A DNA stretch of 64,000 nt from Companilactobacillus halodurans (GTDB taxonomy: Bacteria > Bacillota > Bacilli > Lactobacillales > Lactobacillaceae): assembly GCF_009600985.1 (NCBI RefSeq), contig NZ_VDFP01000013.1, positions 1 to 64,000 of the forward strand, in the 5' to 3' direction. The position numbers and the translations under genes were made by a program. Shown one piece after another: positions 53,153 to 61,592 of the stretch. Position 1 is the first letter of the stretch. Each line of letters opens with the position of its first letter. Below the pieces are notes generated by a model. The model saw only the letters and a list, made by a program, of their open reading frames with translations. It did no database searches and was not told the DNA's origin.

Positions 53153-54160
53153 TTATAGTAAGTGAATACCGTTAGCATCGCATTTATCACGTAAGTCTTG
53201 TGGCCAAACTGCAGCTTGGACTTCACCAACGTGAGCTTTGCCTAATAACAACATGCAAAGACGTGATTGTCCGATACCACCACCAATTGTGTATGGTAGT
53301 TCGCCAGCTAGTAACATTTTGTGGAATGGCAATGTCGCACGATCTTCAGCATGTGCCATCTTCAATTGTTTCTTCATTGATTCTTCACTGACACGAATAC
53401 CCATACTTGAAATTTCTAGGGCGTGTTGGAGAGGTTCATACCAGAACAAGATATCACCGTTTAATTTCCAGTCATCATAATCAGGGGCACGGCCGTCGTG
53501 ACGTTTACCACTCTTCATAGGTCCACCGATTTGCATTAAGAAGACGCAGCCAAGTTCTTTACAGATAGCATCTTCACGTTCCTTAGGTGTCTTATCGGGC
53601 CAACGGTCTTCTAGTTCTTGAGTTGTAACGAACTTAATCTCATCAGGTAGATGGTGAACGGCTTTAGGAAATTTATACCAAACTTCGTGTTCCATGTGTT
53701 TGATAACTTTGAAAATTTGTTTAACAGTACTTTCGAGTGTTGCGGTTGTTCTTTCATCCTTAGCAATAATTTTTTCCCAATCCCATTGGTCAACGTAAAT
53801 TGAGTGGATGTTGTCGAGATCTTCATCTTTTCTGATGGCGTTCATGTTTGTGTAAATGCCTTCGTGCATATCAAAGTGATAACGTTTCAAGGCAAGACGT
53901 TTCCATTTAGCTAGAGAATGGACGATTTCAATAGTTTCGCCGGGAATTCCTTTCATGGTGAAGGAAACAGGTGATTCGACACCGTTTAGGTTATCATTCA
54001 AACCAGTACCTTTTTCGACCATCATTGGTGCTGACAAGCGTGATAAATTAAGTTCCTTACCAAATTCATCTTGGAAAGTTTCACGGATGTATTGGATAGC
54101 TTTTTGTGTTTCTTTAACAGATAGTTTTGGATCGTAGTCCTTAGGTATAATTAGGTTCAT
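53153..54160 (-). CDS. asnA: Aspartate-ammonia ligase (asparagine synthetase A)
   Basis: 335 residues (E. coli AsnA 330). It makes asparagine from aspartate, ammonia and ATP. Class II tRNA synthetase-like fold: [20 protein letters not shown] (near 41-60), DQWDWEK, and the C-terminal [23 protein letters not shown] (class II motif 3). The true start is the ATG at 54160 with GGAGG eight bases upstream; a 42-residue upstream extension runs through the T-box terminator and is not real. Expression is controlled by the Asn T-box upstream. Confidence 0.95.
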   Translation of the reverse strand: MNLIIPKDYDPKLSVKETQKAIQYIRETFQDEFGKELNLSRLSAPMMVEKGTGLNDNLNGVESPVSFTMKGIPGETIEIVHSLAKWKRLALKRYHFDMHEGIYTNMNAIRKDEDLDNIHSIYVDQWDWEKIIAKDERTTATLESTVKQIFKVIKHMEHEVWYKFPKAVHHLPDEIKFVTTQELEDRWPDKTPKEREDAICKELGCVFLMQIGGPMKSGKRHDGRAPDYDDWKLNGDILFWYEPLQHALEISSMGIRVSEESMKKQLKMAHAEDRATLPFHKMLLAGELPYTIGGGIGQSRLCMLLLGKAHVGEVQAAVWPQDLRDKCDANGIHLL

Positions 54161-54189
54161 AGTATTTTCCTCCATTTTTGCCGACCTTT

Positions 54190-54510
54190 GGTCAACCATA
54201 TTCATAGCAAAATAAAAAAAGTCTTTCATCTCAGTTATTAAATTAATAATAACTGGGACGAAAGACTTTTTCGCGGTACCACCCAAGTTGCCTATTTAAA
54301 AAAATAGACCACCTCAATAAGAGCACTAACATGCTCCACCGTTGGTAACGTACCGGTTAACGTCTGTACTTACTTTGACAAAAGTCATTTTAGCCAGAAA
54401 CATAAGAAAGTGTTTTTCAGAAATTCCATTTACTAATTGGGTTCTCACCATTCCCAACTCACTGTCAGTGTGAAAAAACTTACTCTTCTTTCTTGTCGTT
54501 TTTATCTTGT
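54190..54510 (-). promoter_or_regulatory. T-box riboswitch (tRNA-Asn sensing) upstream of asnA
   Basis: On the minus strand: stem I begins AAGAAAGAAGAGTAAG; the specifier AAC (54412-54414) sits in GAAAAACAC before the closing CTTTCTT; the T-box sequence GGGTGGTACCGCG is at 54272-54284; the terminator spans about 54213-54268 (GTCTTTCGTCCCAGTTATT with AATAACTGAGATGAAAGAC, then a T run). Low charged tRNA-Asn would permit antitermination into asnA. The Asn codon matches the gene product. Confidence 0.92.
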
Positions 54511-54517
54511 GACACCT

Positions 54518-54545
54518 ATATTAGCATGTTTTACAAAAATGTAAA
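54518..54545 (-). promoter_or_regulatory. Promoter of the asnA T-box
   Basis: On the minus strand: TTTACA (54540-54545) and TAATAT (54518-54523) with a 16-base spacer, giving transcription start near 54510. Confidence 0.55.
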
Positions 54546-54691
54546 TAATTAAATTTGATTTTTATTAATTTTGGCATTCTTTATGAGACGGCTTTTAATG
54601 AAGAAAAAAGAAAATAAATTGTTTAAAAAAGAACATACGTTCGTGTTAAATGATATAATGAATTCAACTTCAAATAAAGGACCAGACTGGT

Positions 54692-55201
54692 ATGGGAGTA
54701 TCTAATTCACAGAAATATACGATTACTAAACATGCGGCTAAAAGAATTCACACTCGCTTTAATATTTCCTCAACTCAAATTAGAGGTTGGGTATCAAATT
54801 TTTTAAGTGAAGCAACCTTTTTTCAATATTCTGATGAAGAGTCTGATAAATCTGTTCAAATTTTTAAAAAGGGTGATGTATTAGTAGTTTTAAATGTTGA
54901 AAATTTTACTATTATTACGGCTTATCCGTATAATCCATTTAATAAAACAAATGGATTGAGTAAGGATACAGTAGATAAACTGCAACCGTCATTGGATAAA
55001 ATTGTTGCAGAGGAAAAAATTCGATTGCGAAATGATTTAGATGGGATGATGATCGATTTACAATTATCATTTCAAGCTTTTCAAAATCATCCTAAATCTG
55101 AAGTTTTGCTAAAGAAATATATCCGTTCCTTGAAAAAAATTAATTCACGAATTGAGACTAGTAAGGCTCTGATTGGTGATATTGAAGGACTGAAGGAATA
55201 A
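54692..55201 (+). CDS. Uncharacterised protein with DUF4258-like N-terminus
   Basis: 169 residues. The N-terminal half (YTITKHAAKRIHTRFNIS, then KSVQIFKKGDVLVVLNVENFTIITAYPY) has the His/Arg-rich start and strand pattern of DUF4258/RelE-like small domains. The C-terminal half is a helical, charged segment (LRNDLDGMMIDLQLSFQAFQ). I cannot name a function. A weak ribosome site (AGGACC) precedes the ATG. The terminator at 55204-55233 is shared with the convergent helicase gene. Confidence 0.65.
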   Translation: MGVSNSQKYTITKHAAKRIHTRFNISSTQIRGWVSNFLSEATFFQYSDEESDKSVQIFKKGDVLVVLNVENFTIITAYPYNPFNKTNGLSKDTVDKLQPSLDKIVAEEKIRLRNDLDGMMIDLQLSFQAFQNHPKSEVLLKKYIRSLKKINSRIETSKALIGDIEGLKE

Positions 55202-55203
55202 TA

Positions 55204-55233
55204 AAAACTGGCTAATAATTACTAACCAGTTTT
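55204..55233. terminator. Bidirectional terminator
   Basis: AAAACTGG and CCAGTTTT arms with an AT-rich internal loop. Confidence 0.7.
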
Positions 55234-55240
55234 GCTTGAT

Positions 55241-58129
55241 TTATTCTTCTGTTAAAGCTCTATATAAACTTAAATTGACTTCATGTTCTAATCTGATGGT
55301 AAATTCAATTAGTTTAGTTATTTTTCCATCAGTATTTTTTGCGGTTGTATTTTCGGCTGTAAGAACTTTAGCAGAACCCAAATAGTAAAAATCATTGCCC
55401 TCACGCTTATCGTCATCAGATTTCTTAACAAATAGTTGAATCATACCGAATTCTTTATGTTCAATTACTTTATGTTCGGTAGCGCTTGAGGTGGAACGAC
55501 CGCTTTTTGAAAACCAACGCATGGTTGAACGATCAAGAAAAGCATCCTCATATGCTAATTTATTTGAGAACTTTTCAGTTTTTTCCAATGCTATAAATAC
55601 AGGAAGAAATTTACCATCAGGACGCATGATGTAACCACCGACATTTTGAGGATTTTGTTCATTTTCCCAATTCAATAATTTAATGACATCGGATCGATAA
55701 TATTTTTCTCCAATTTTGAATCGTTTTATGTAGGCAGTATCTTTTTTGTTAAGTTCCAAAAGATTAACATCAATAGCGTCAATAAAGTACTTGGTAAATG
55801 CTTTTGACTTTAAAGCAGATTCAAATTTAGGAGTAAATTTCCAACAATGATTATCGCGGTTGATTATTGAGATTTGACCATATTTCTTTTGATTTTTCTT
55901 CATGAAGTACTCTAAGTTAAGAATTCTTTCAGCATTATTTAATGAGTCGCCATCAAAGAAAATATTTTTTGATTTAAGTTCTGAAATAATGCTTTCATCG
56001 GTTAAGAAGGTATTATTTAATAAATCCCTTAGTATCAAGGCTTCCAAGGGACGCTTAGATACGGTTATTTCTTTAGAAATAAATTTTAAAAAGATGGATT
56101 GTTCTTCATTAAGTGAATCAATAGGATTATTTTCAAATTTTACTTGCATATAATACAAACTATCAAATTTTCGTATTATATCTGGTACAGCAATATTTCC
56201 CATTTTGTAAAAATCAACCAACATAGGTGGGCGTAATCCAATTTTATCTTTAAGATTGTTGTACGCATTTTTAAATCTTTTCATTTCGTTTAAACGAACA
56301 TTAGAAACAGCTTTTAAAACACGTTTTCGGGCAATTTCTTCAAAATTTATTGTCGAAACACCAGAAATACTGGGACTGATAATTTGTTTTCGAATTTTTT
56401 CTTTATTACTTGTGTGAGAACGATCAAATGCCATTGGGATCATATAATTTTCATCATAATTTCCAATGAAATCTAAAATTGTAACAGATTCTTTTCCTAC
56501 GTATTTTCGTAAACCTCGACCAAGTTGTTGTAAGAAAATGATACTAGATTTAGTAGGACGCATCATGACGATTTGATTTAGACAGGGTATATCGACACCC
56601 TCATTAAAAATATCGACTGTAATAATGTATTGTAGTTCACCATCAGTTAACTGGCTAACAGCATTTTCTCTAGTCTGGACTGTATCAATAGCTGATACAA
56701 ACTTTGTTCTAATTCCACGAAGATTAAGCTTGGTTTCCAATTCACGTCCTTCTTCGACACGACTAACAAATATTAATCCATGAACATTGTCATCTCGAGG
56801 ACCATAATATTTAGCTTTAGCAATTATATAATCCACACGTTCATCGGAAACAAGGTAACGTAGAGTAGTTTTGTCATCTATAATTTGACCATCTTTTTCA
56901 TAATCAGTTACTCCAATATAGTGAAAAGGTGTCAACAAATCGTTATCGAGTGAATCTAATAAAGAGATTTCGTATGCTAAATGATAATTAAAATAAGCAT
57001 AAACATTTGTTCCGTCAGTTCGTTCAGGTGTAGCCGTCATGCCAAGCATAAATTTAGGCTTGTAAAAATCCATTAACTTTTGATACATACTTTGTTTTTT
57101 ACCAGGTAGATTTTGACTAACACGGTGAGCCTCATCGATAATAATATAATCAAATCTTGTTGCTCCCAGTTGTTTACAAATTGAATCTTTAGAAATCATA
57201 TTAACTGTTGCAAAGAGGTAGCGAGCATCCAAATCTTTTTGGCCACCGCTTAGAATGCCATAATCACTATTAGCACCGCCTAGAATTTCCTGAAAACTAG
57301 TCATTGCTTTACGAAGGATTTGTTCTCTGTGAACAACAAATAAAACCTTTTTAGGATTACATTGTTGAACATCAAACGCAGCTAAGTAAGTTTTACCAGT
57401 ACCTGTTGCGGCCACAACTAATCCTTTTTTAGCATGTTCTTTTTCACGAAGATGCTTTAACGCTTCTAAAGCAGGCTTTTGCATATCATTTGGAGTAATT
57501 CCACTTGGCTCAGAAACTTTTGTAGTAGTTGGTGATAATGTGTAAGTTCTAGGTTGCCAATTATCTCGATAGTTATTTATCCAACTTGGTGTTAATGGAA
57601 TTGCTTGATTCCAAAGGCTGTCTAATTCTCTTTTGACATCATGAACAATATCTCCTTGGTCAGTAGAAGTTACTCGTAAATTCCATTCAAAATTTTTCTT
57701 CAAAGCATTTTGAGTTAAATTGGCGCTTCCAATAAGAATACTTTCATATTCTGCATGATTGAAATAATAAGCTTTGGTATGAAATCCGCTTTGCTCGAGG
57801 ACTCGTACGTCTAGATTTGGAATGTGCAATAAATCGTCAAAAACATCAGGATTATTAAATTCCAAATAAGTTGAGGTAATTAGTTGACCCTTTATTCCAT
57901 GGGTTGATATATCAGCTAATGTACTTTTTAGATCTAATAAACCGCCTAAAGTAACGAATGCGACGGCGATACGAAAAGATTTGGCACTACGAAGTTCTTC
58001 TTCTAACGTGTCCAAGATAGTACCATTGTGGTTAGTAACTAGTGCCGGCTGATATTGCTCTAATGCTTGTGTCGAATTATCAATGAATCCGAAATTAAGA
58101 CCTTTAGAAATTTCCTTATCAGTATTCAT
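55241..58129 (-). CDS. PLD-like nuclease / DEAD-DEAH helicase / DUF3427 protein
   Basis: 962 residues. N-terminal phospholipase-D-like nuclease with GFHTKAYY (His117, Lys119) and GSANLT (Asn137), then superfamily 2 helicase: Walker A AATGTGKT (240-247), DEAH (332-335), TATPERTDG, QQLGRGLRK (motif VI). The C-terminal about 350 residues match the DUF3427 position in this family. Such proteins are linked to DNA repair or restriction of foreign DNA. The start overlaps the MutT gene by eleven bases, so the two are translationally coupled. Confidence 0.85.
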   Translation of the reverse strand: MNTDKEISKGLNFGFIDNSTQALEQYQPALVTNHNGTILDTLEEELRSAKSFRIAVAFVTLGGLLDLKSTLADISTHGIKGQLITSTYLEFNNPDVFDDLLHIPNLDVRVLEQSGFHTKAYYFNHAEYESILIGSANLTQNALKKNFEWNLRVTSTDQGDIVHDVKRELDSLWNQAIPLTPSWINNYRDNWQPRTYTLSPTTTKVSEPSGITPNDMQKPALEALKHLREKEHAKKGLVVAATGTGKTYLAAFDVQQCNPKKVLFVVHREQILRKAMTSFQEILGGANSDYGILSGGQKDLDARYLFATVNMISKDSICKQLGATRFDYIIIDEAHRVSQNLPGKKQSMYQKLMDFYKPKFMLGMTATPERTDGTNVYAYFNYHLAYEISLLDSLDNDLLTPFHYIGVTDYEKDGQIIDDKTTLRYLVSDERVDYIIAKAKYYGPRDDNVHGLIFVSRVEEGRELETKLNLRGIRTKFVSAIDTVQTRENAVSQLTDGELQYIITVDIFNEGVDIPCLNQIVMMRPTKSSIIFLQQLGRGLRKYVGKESVTILDFIGNYDENYMIPMAFDRSHTSNKEKIRKQIISPSISGVSTINFEEIARKRVLKAVSNVRLNEMKRFKNAYNNLKDKIGLRPPMLVDFYKMGNIAVPDIIRKFDSLYYMQVKFENNPIDSLNEEQSIFLKFISKEITVSKRPLEALILRDLLNNTFLTDESIISELKSKNIFFDGDSLNNAERILNLEYFMKKNQKKYGQISIINRDNHCWKFTPKFESALKSKAFTKYFIDAIDVNLLELNKKDTAYIKRFKIGEKYYRSDVIKLLNWENEQNPQNVGGYIMRPDGKFLPVFIALEKTEKFSNKLAYEDAFLDRSTMRWFSKSGRSTSSATEHKVIEHKEFGMIQLFVKKSDDDKREGNDFYYLGSAKVLTAENTTAKNTDGKITKLIEFTIRLEHEVNLSLYRALTEE

Positions 58130-58526
58130 AGTTAAGACCAGTCTTTGCCAATGCTTTAATTACAGAAACGTCACTTGGAGCCCATGATAGTTCAAGAGCC
58201 TCCCTTGGAGAAACCCAACGTAATTCATCATGAGCGATAGTTTTAGTAATATCACTATCCAAGCGGACATAATAACAATGTAGTACGACCTCACCAAATT
58301 TTAATTCAGCGATTCCATCGATTGAAAATTTATCAAACACAGTTGCTTTTGCACCAAATTCCTCTTGAAGCTCACGAGCCATAGCTTCCTTAGGAGTTTC
58401 TGATGGTTCAATTTTACCGCCAGGAAATTCCCAGTACCCACCTAAAACCCGATTAGATGCACGTTGGGCGGCAAGTAATTTACGGTCTTTAATAATAATT
58501 GCCCCAACAACTTGAATTTTACTCAT
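58119..58526 (-). CDS. MutT/NUDIX hydrolase
   Basis: 135 residues with a complete Nudix box: GGKIEPSETPKEAMARELQE then EFG (G-x5-E-x7-RELQEEFG), near 38-60. MutT-like (8-oxo-dGTP or related NTP pyrophosphohydrolase). Its stop lies inside the helicase gene. Both genes are on one transcript read leftward from about 58550. Confidence 0.88.
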   Translation of the reverse strand: MSKIQVVGAIIIKDRKLLAAQRASNRVLGGYWEFPGGKIEPSETPKEAMARELQEEFGAKATVFDKFSIDGIAELKFGEVVLHCYYVRLDSDITKTIAHDELRWVSPREALELSWAPSDVSVIKALAKTGLNYEY

Positions 58527-58913
58527 ACGACCACTCCTAATTAATGATTATTCAATAACTCAAGTATATCAAAAGTGAAGAAAACAGCTTTAGAAATCAG
58601 AATAAATAAAAGTTAAAATATGCAAAAACCTCAAGCTCACATTGAACTTGAGGTTTTTGCATTATTAACGATACAGTGAAATCACAGAATAATTTTTAAG
58701 ATAGAAATTGATGAATTCATGAAATATGGATACTTACGAAAATTATTTTTAATAATATTTCCTTAATACCTAAATTTAAGGCCCTAAATCCCTTGTCTCA
58801 CGCCGTATTTTGTAAGATCATATTATATAAGTGAAAAATAATAATATAAAATATACAAATTTAGCTCGTCAATTCTGAAAACTAATTGTAATAGAGCTTT
58901 TGGGGATAAAAAT
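58527..58913. other. Intergenic region upstream of the GmrSD-like gene
   Basis: A near-perfect hairpin, GCAAAAACCTCAAG with CTTGAGGTTTTTGC (58622-58660), is the only clear structure. It has T/A flanks on both sides and looks like a terminator or insulator. The rest is AT-rich; AATATAAAATATAC near 58845 may hold a -10. I see no other feature. Confidence 0.55.
58622..58660. terminator. Bidirectional hairpin between divergent genes
   Basis: 14-base arms GCAAAAACCTCAAG and CTTGAGGTTTTTGC with an 11-base loop. Both strands end in a T tract within the stem. A terminator at this position is unexpected because the flanking genes are divergent. Confidence 0.65.
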
Positions 58914-60616
58914 ATGTCTAGTTTAGAGAATTTAATTCATGCTTATACAAAAAATTTAGATAGTTACTTAAAAATAGAAACGGGAAATATATATACAATT
59001 CCATTTTCTCAAAGGAAATATGAATGGCGTAAGCAAGAAGTTTCAAGATTATTTAAAGATTTAACCTCTTTATATGAAACTACAGTGAAGAAATGCATAT
59101 GCTTAACTTTTTTACATTTTCTAAGGATGATAATGGGGATCTTAGAATATTTGATGGTCAGCAAAGAACTGTAACATGTATGCTCATCTTGGCTGTTATA
59201 GCTCAAAAAATTTATAGAAATGGAAAAGTTGATGCCGCAAATCAGATACACAGCTCTTATTTTTATAAAGAAGATGCTTTACGTAAAATAAAATCACAAA
59301 AGAAATTAAAGTTTGACTCTGAAGATGATGATGATTTCTTTTATAAAATCACGGAAAAGGATTTTGATATTAGTAAAAATATCTCAACCGTATTAAATAC
59401 CAATAAACTATATGGTAATAAAAAGAATATGGCTGTAAATATTGTTTACATAAATGATTTATTAGATGATTTCATTAAGGACAATAGTAATGTCGATTTG
59501 ATTGATTTAAGTACTTCAATAACTGATAAAACTTTTTTAGTTGAATTTATAGCTGATACTGAAGAAATTGCGTTAAGTATGTTTGAATCATTAAATAATA
59601 CCGGAAAGAGTATTGAAAAGTATTATGTATTAAAAAATGATTTGGTTAAGTGTTTAGGTGAAGATGAAGTTAAGAACAATTGGAATCAAATTGACTTTAA
59701 CTTGAGTGATCTAAGCACTAATTCATTCTTAATATCAGTTGCGACTTTATTTGCTGGTAAAACCACATCAAGTAAACTATTAGATAATTTGTATAAGGAT
59801 GTAGATAAAGATTCAGCTTCTGAAATGAAGGAATTGTTGAGAAAATTAAAAATAGCATCAGAATATTTTTCTGAAATATGTAATCCTAGTCAAATGGAAC
59901 ATCCAGATAAAAATGTTCTGAAAAAATTTAGGAGTTTATCAGATCACATATCTTTATTTGGTATGAGGCAGCACAGGCCCATTATATTAGCCATGCTTAT
60001 GAAAAATTTTGATTTAGCTGAGGTAAATAGCGTTCTTGATGCTGTATTAAAATTAACAATTAAGAATTTTTATTTTGATGAGAGAAAAGCAAATACGATT
60101 GAGAAGAAATTTGCAGACTTAGCTAAAAATGTATATAACGATGATATTGCGGTTAATAGTATTATTGAAGCAATTTCGAAGTTATTCATTGATGATGGTG
60201 AGTTAAAGAAAGCTATTTTAAGGAAAAATATAGTTCAAAATAGAAAAATTTCTTATATCTTAAGAAGAACCTATAATTATGGGCTTAAAAAAGGGGAGCT
60301 AGAAGTTAGTTCTGAAAATAATGATGTCGAACATATTATGCCTCAAAATCCCAAAGCTAATAGCCAATGGATCAAGTGGTTCCCTGAAGATGACGTCAGG
60401 GAAAGATATACTTATTCAATTGGTAATTTAACATTATGGTTGGATTCAGATAATCGTAGAGTCAAAAATGCAGAATTTAGTGCTAAGGCTATATCTTACA
60501 AAGATAGTGCTTTGCCAGAAAACAAAGTAATTGCTAAGAATTCCAAATGGACTGAGTCTGAAATAGATGAACGTTCAAATAGAATGGCAGATGCAATAAT
60601 AAAAGCTTTAAATTAA
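58914..60616 (+). pseudogene. Frameshifted DUF262/DUF1524 (GmrSD-like type IV restriction) gene
   Basis: Two overlapping frames make one protein of about 567 residues. Frame 1 (58914-59174) gives MSSLENLIHAYTKNL through YTIPFSQRKYEWRKQEV, the DUF262 N-terminus. Frame 2 (usable from about 59078, ending 60616) continues with FDGQQRTVTC, the DGQQR nucleotide/DNA-binding motif of DUF262, and ends with DUF1524 (EHIMPQN with the HNH-type His near residue 413 of that frame, and SIGNLTLW). Inserting one A in the AAA run at 59077-59079 restores ...YENYSEEMHML.... So it is a one-base deletion, a sequencing slip, or phase variation. GmrSD cleaves glucosylated-hmC DNA, but the target of this homologue is unknown. 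Confidence 0.85.
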
Positions 60617-60630
60617 ATTACGCAAGAAGT

Positions 60631-61245
60631 CTACCCTAGTAGCAAATCAAAAAAATTAAACAACAATTTTCCACCATATAAAATAATAATCACGCCAAAA
60701 ATTAAATTAATAATTCGCAGAACTTTTGCATTAAATTTATCTTTAAATTTAGAAACAATAAAACTTAAAAGAATAAACCAAACTGCAGAGGCAATCCCAA
60801 CTCCAGCGATAAAGATTGGATAACTGTAATTAGGCAGAGTAACTTGAAAGGCGCCAAGCATCATCGAACCATCAATAATAGCCTGTGGATTGAACCAAAT
60901 AACCACAAAAGCTGAGGAGATAGTTTTAAAAATGGTCATTTCATTTTGAGAACTACTGATATCGTTAGTTTGTGATCTAAGCAAATTAATACCCATGAAA
61001 ATTACGATTAAACTGCCAACCAATAAAATAATCAGTTGTAGCCATTCAAACTTTTTCATAATAGCGCCAATTCCAAAAAAACAGGCAAAAGCCAGCGTGA
61101 CGTCAAAAAAGATAATAATTAAAGCGGTTAATAATGATTTTTTCCGAGACTGTGTTAAAGCAGCGTTTATGACAAATAAATTTGCTAAGCCAATTGGTGC
61201 ATCATAGGCTATCCCCATTGTTAGTCCTTGTAAGAAAAAGTTCAT
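60631..61245 (-). CDS. LysE/RhtB-family amino acid exporter
   Basis: 204 residues with about six membrane helices. The N-terminus (FFLQGLTMGIAYDAPIGLAN) and FNPQAIIDGSMMLG (near 110) fit the LysE family. It exports basic or neutral amino acids, or related metabolites. GGGAG ribosome site. The stop converges with the GmrSD-like gene after 14 bases, without a terminator. Confidence 0.82.
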   Translation of the reverse strand: MNFFLQGLTMGIAYDAPIGLANLFVINAALTQSRKKSLLTALIIIFFDVTLAFACFFGIGAIMKKFEWLQLIILLVGSLIVIFMGINLLRSQTNDISSSQNEMTIFKTISSAFVVIWFNPQAIIDGSMMLGAFQVTLPNYSYPIFIAGVGIASAVWFILLSFIVSKFKDKFNAKVLRIINLIFGVIIILYGGKLLFNFFDLLLG

Positions 61246-61338
61246 GATTAATCTCCCTCATCAATCAAAGTAAACACACAATATTAATTATATCGGTTAT
61301 TAGGATTAAATGTGGATGAGCTAAATAAACTATAAGTC

Positions 61339-61375
61339 AAAGATCAATAATTCAAAGATAATTATTGGTCTTTTA
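61339..61375. terminator. Hairpin between LysE and the ABC exporter
   Basis: AAAGATCAATAATT and AATTATTGGTCTTT arms, with a T-rich flank on the plus side. It lies upstream of both divergent genes, so its use as a terminator is uncertain. Confidence 0.5.
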
Positions 61376-61494
61376 GTTTTCTAAAATTTAACCCTCAATA
61401 AGGCTTTTAAATTTGACGAAATGAATCCGCTTGAATTAAAATTTTAGCTAGTGTAATATTTTTTTAATAATTCAAATTAATTTAATTATTCATC

Positions 61495-61566
61495 GGAGGG
61501 TTTGATATTTTCAGACCGGATAAGATGCTATCCAGCCTTGGCTGCTTAGCGTCTTTTTTTAACTAG
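61495..61566 (+). promoter_or_regulatory. Leader peptide and transcription attenuator of the ABC exporter
   Basis: GGAGGG at 61495-61500 is a strong ribosome site without a normal gene. Within 10 bases lie two possible short reading frames (TTG at 61502 for about 14 codons; ATT at 61507 for about 19 codons, ending TAG 61564-61566). The 3' part forms an intrinsic terminator, AAGATGCTA...CAGCC (61522-61537) with GGCTG...TAGCGTCTT (61540-61555) and T run. An overlapping hairpin GGATA/TATCC (61518-61533) is mutually exclusive with it. This resembles bmrB-type ribosome-mediated attenuation. Confidence 0.7.
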
Positions 61567-61592
61567 ATGGATGAGAACAAGAGGGGGTTCTA

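Noticed and set aside
54161..54286. 42-residue N-terminal extension of AsnA
   Set aside because: It runs through the T-box terminator; the ATG at 54160 has a proper ribosome site and matches the family start.
59077..59110. Programmed -1 frameshift in the DUF262 gene
   Set aside because: No X-XXY-YYZ slippery heptamer or downstream pseudoknot is apparent; a single-base deletion is simpler.
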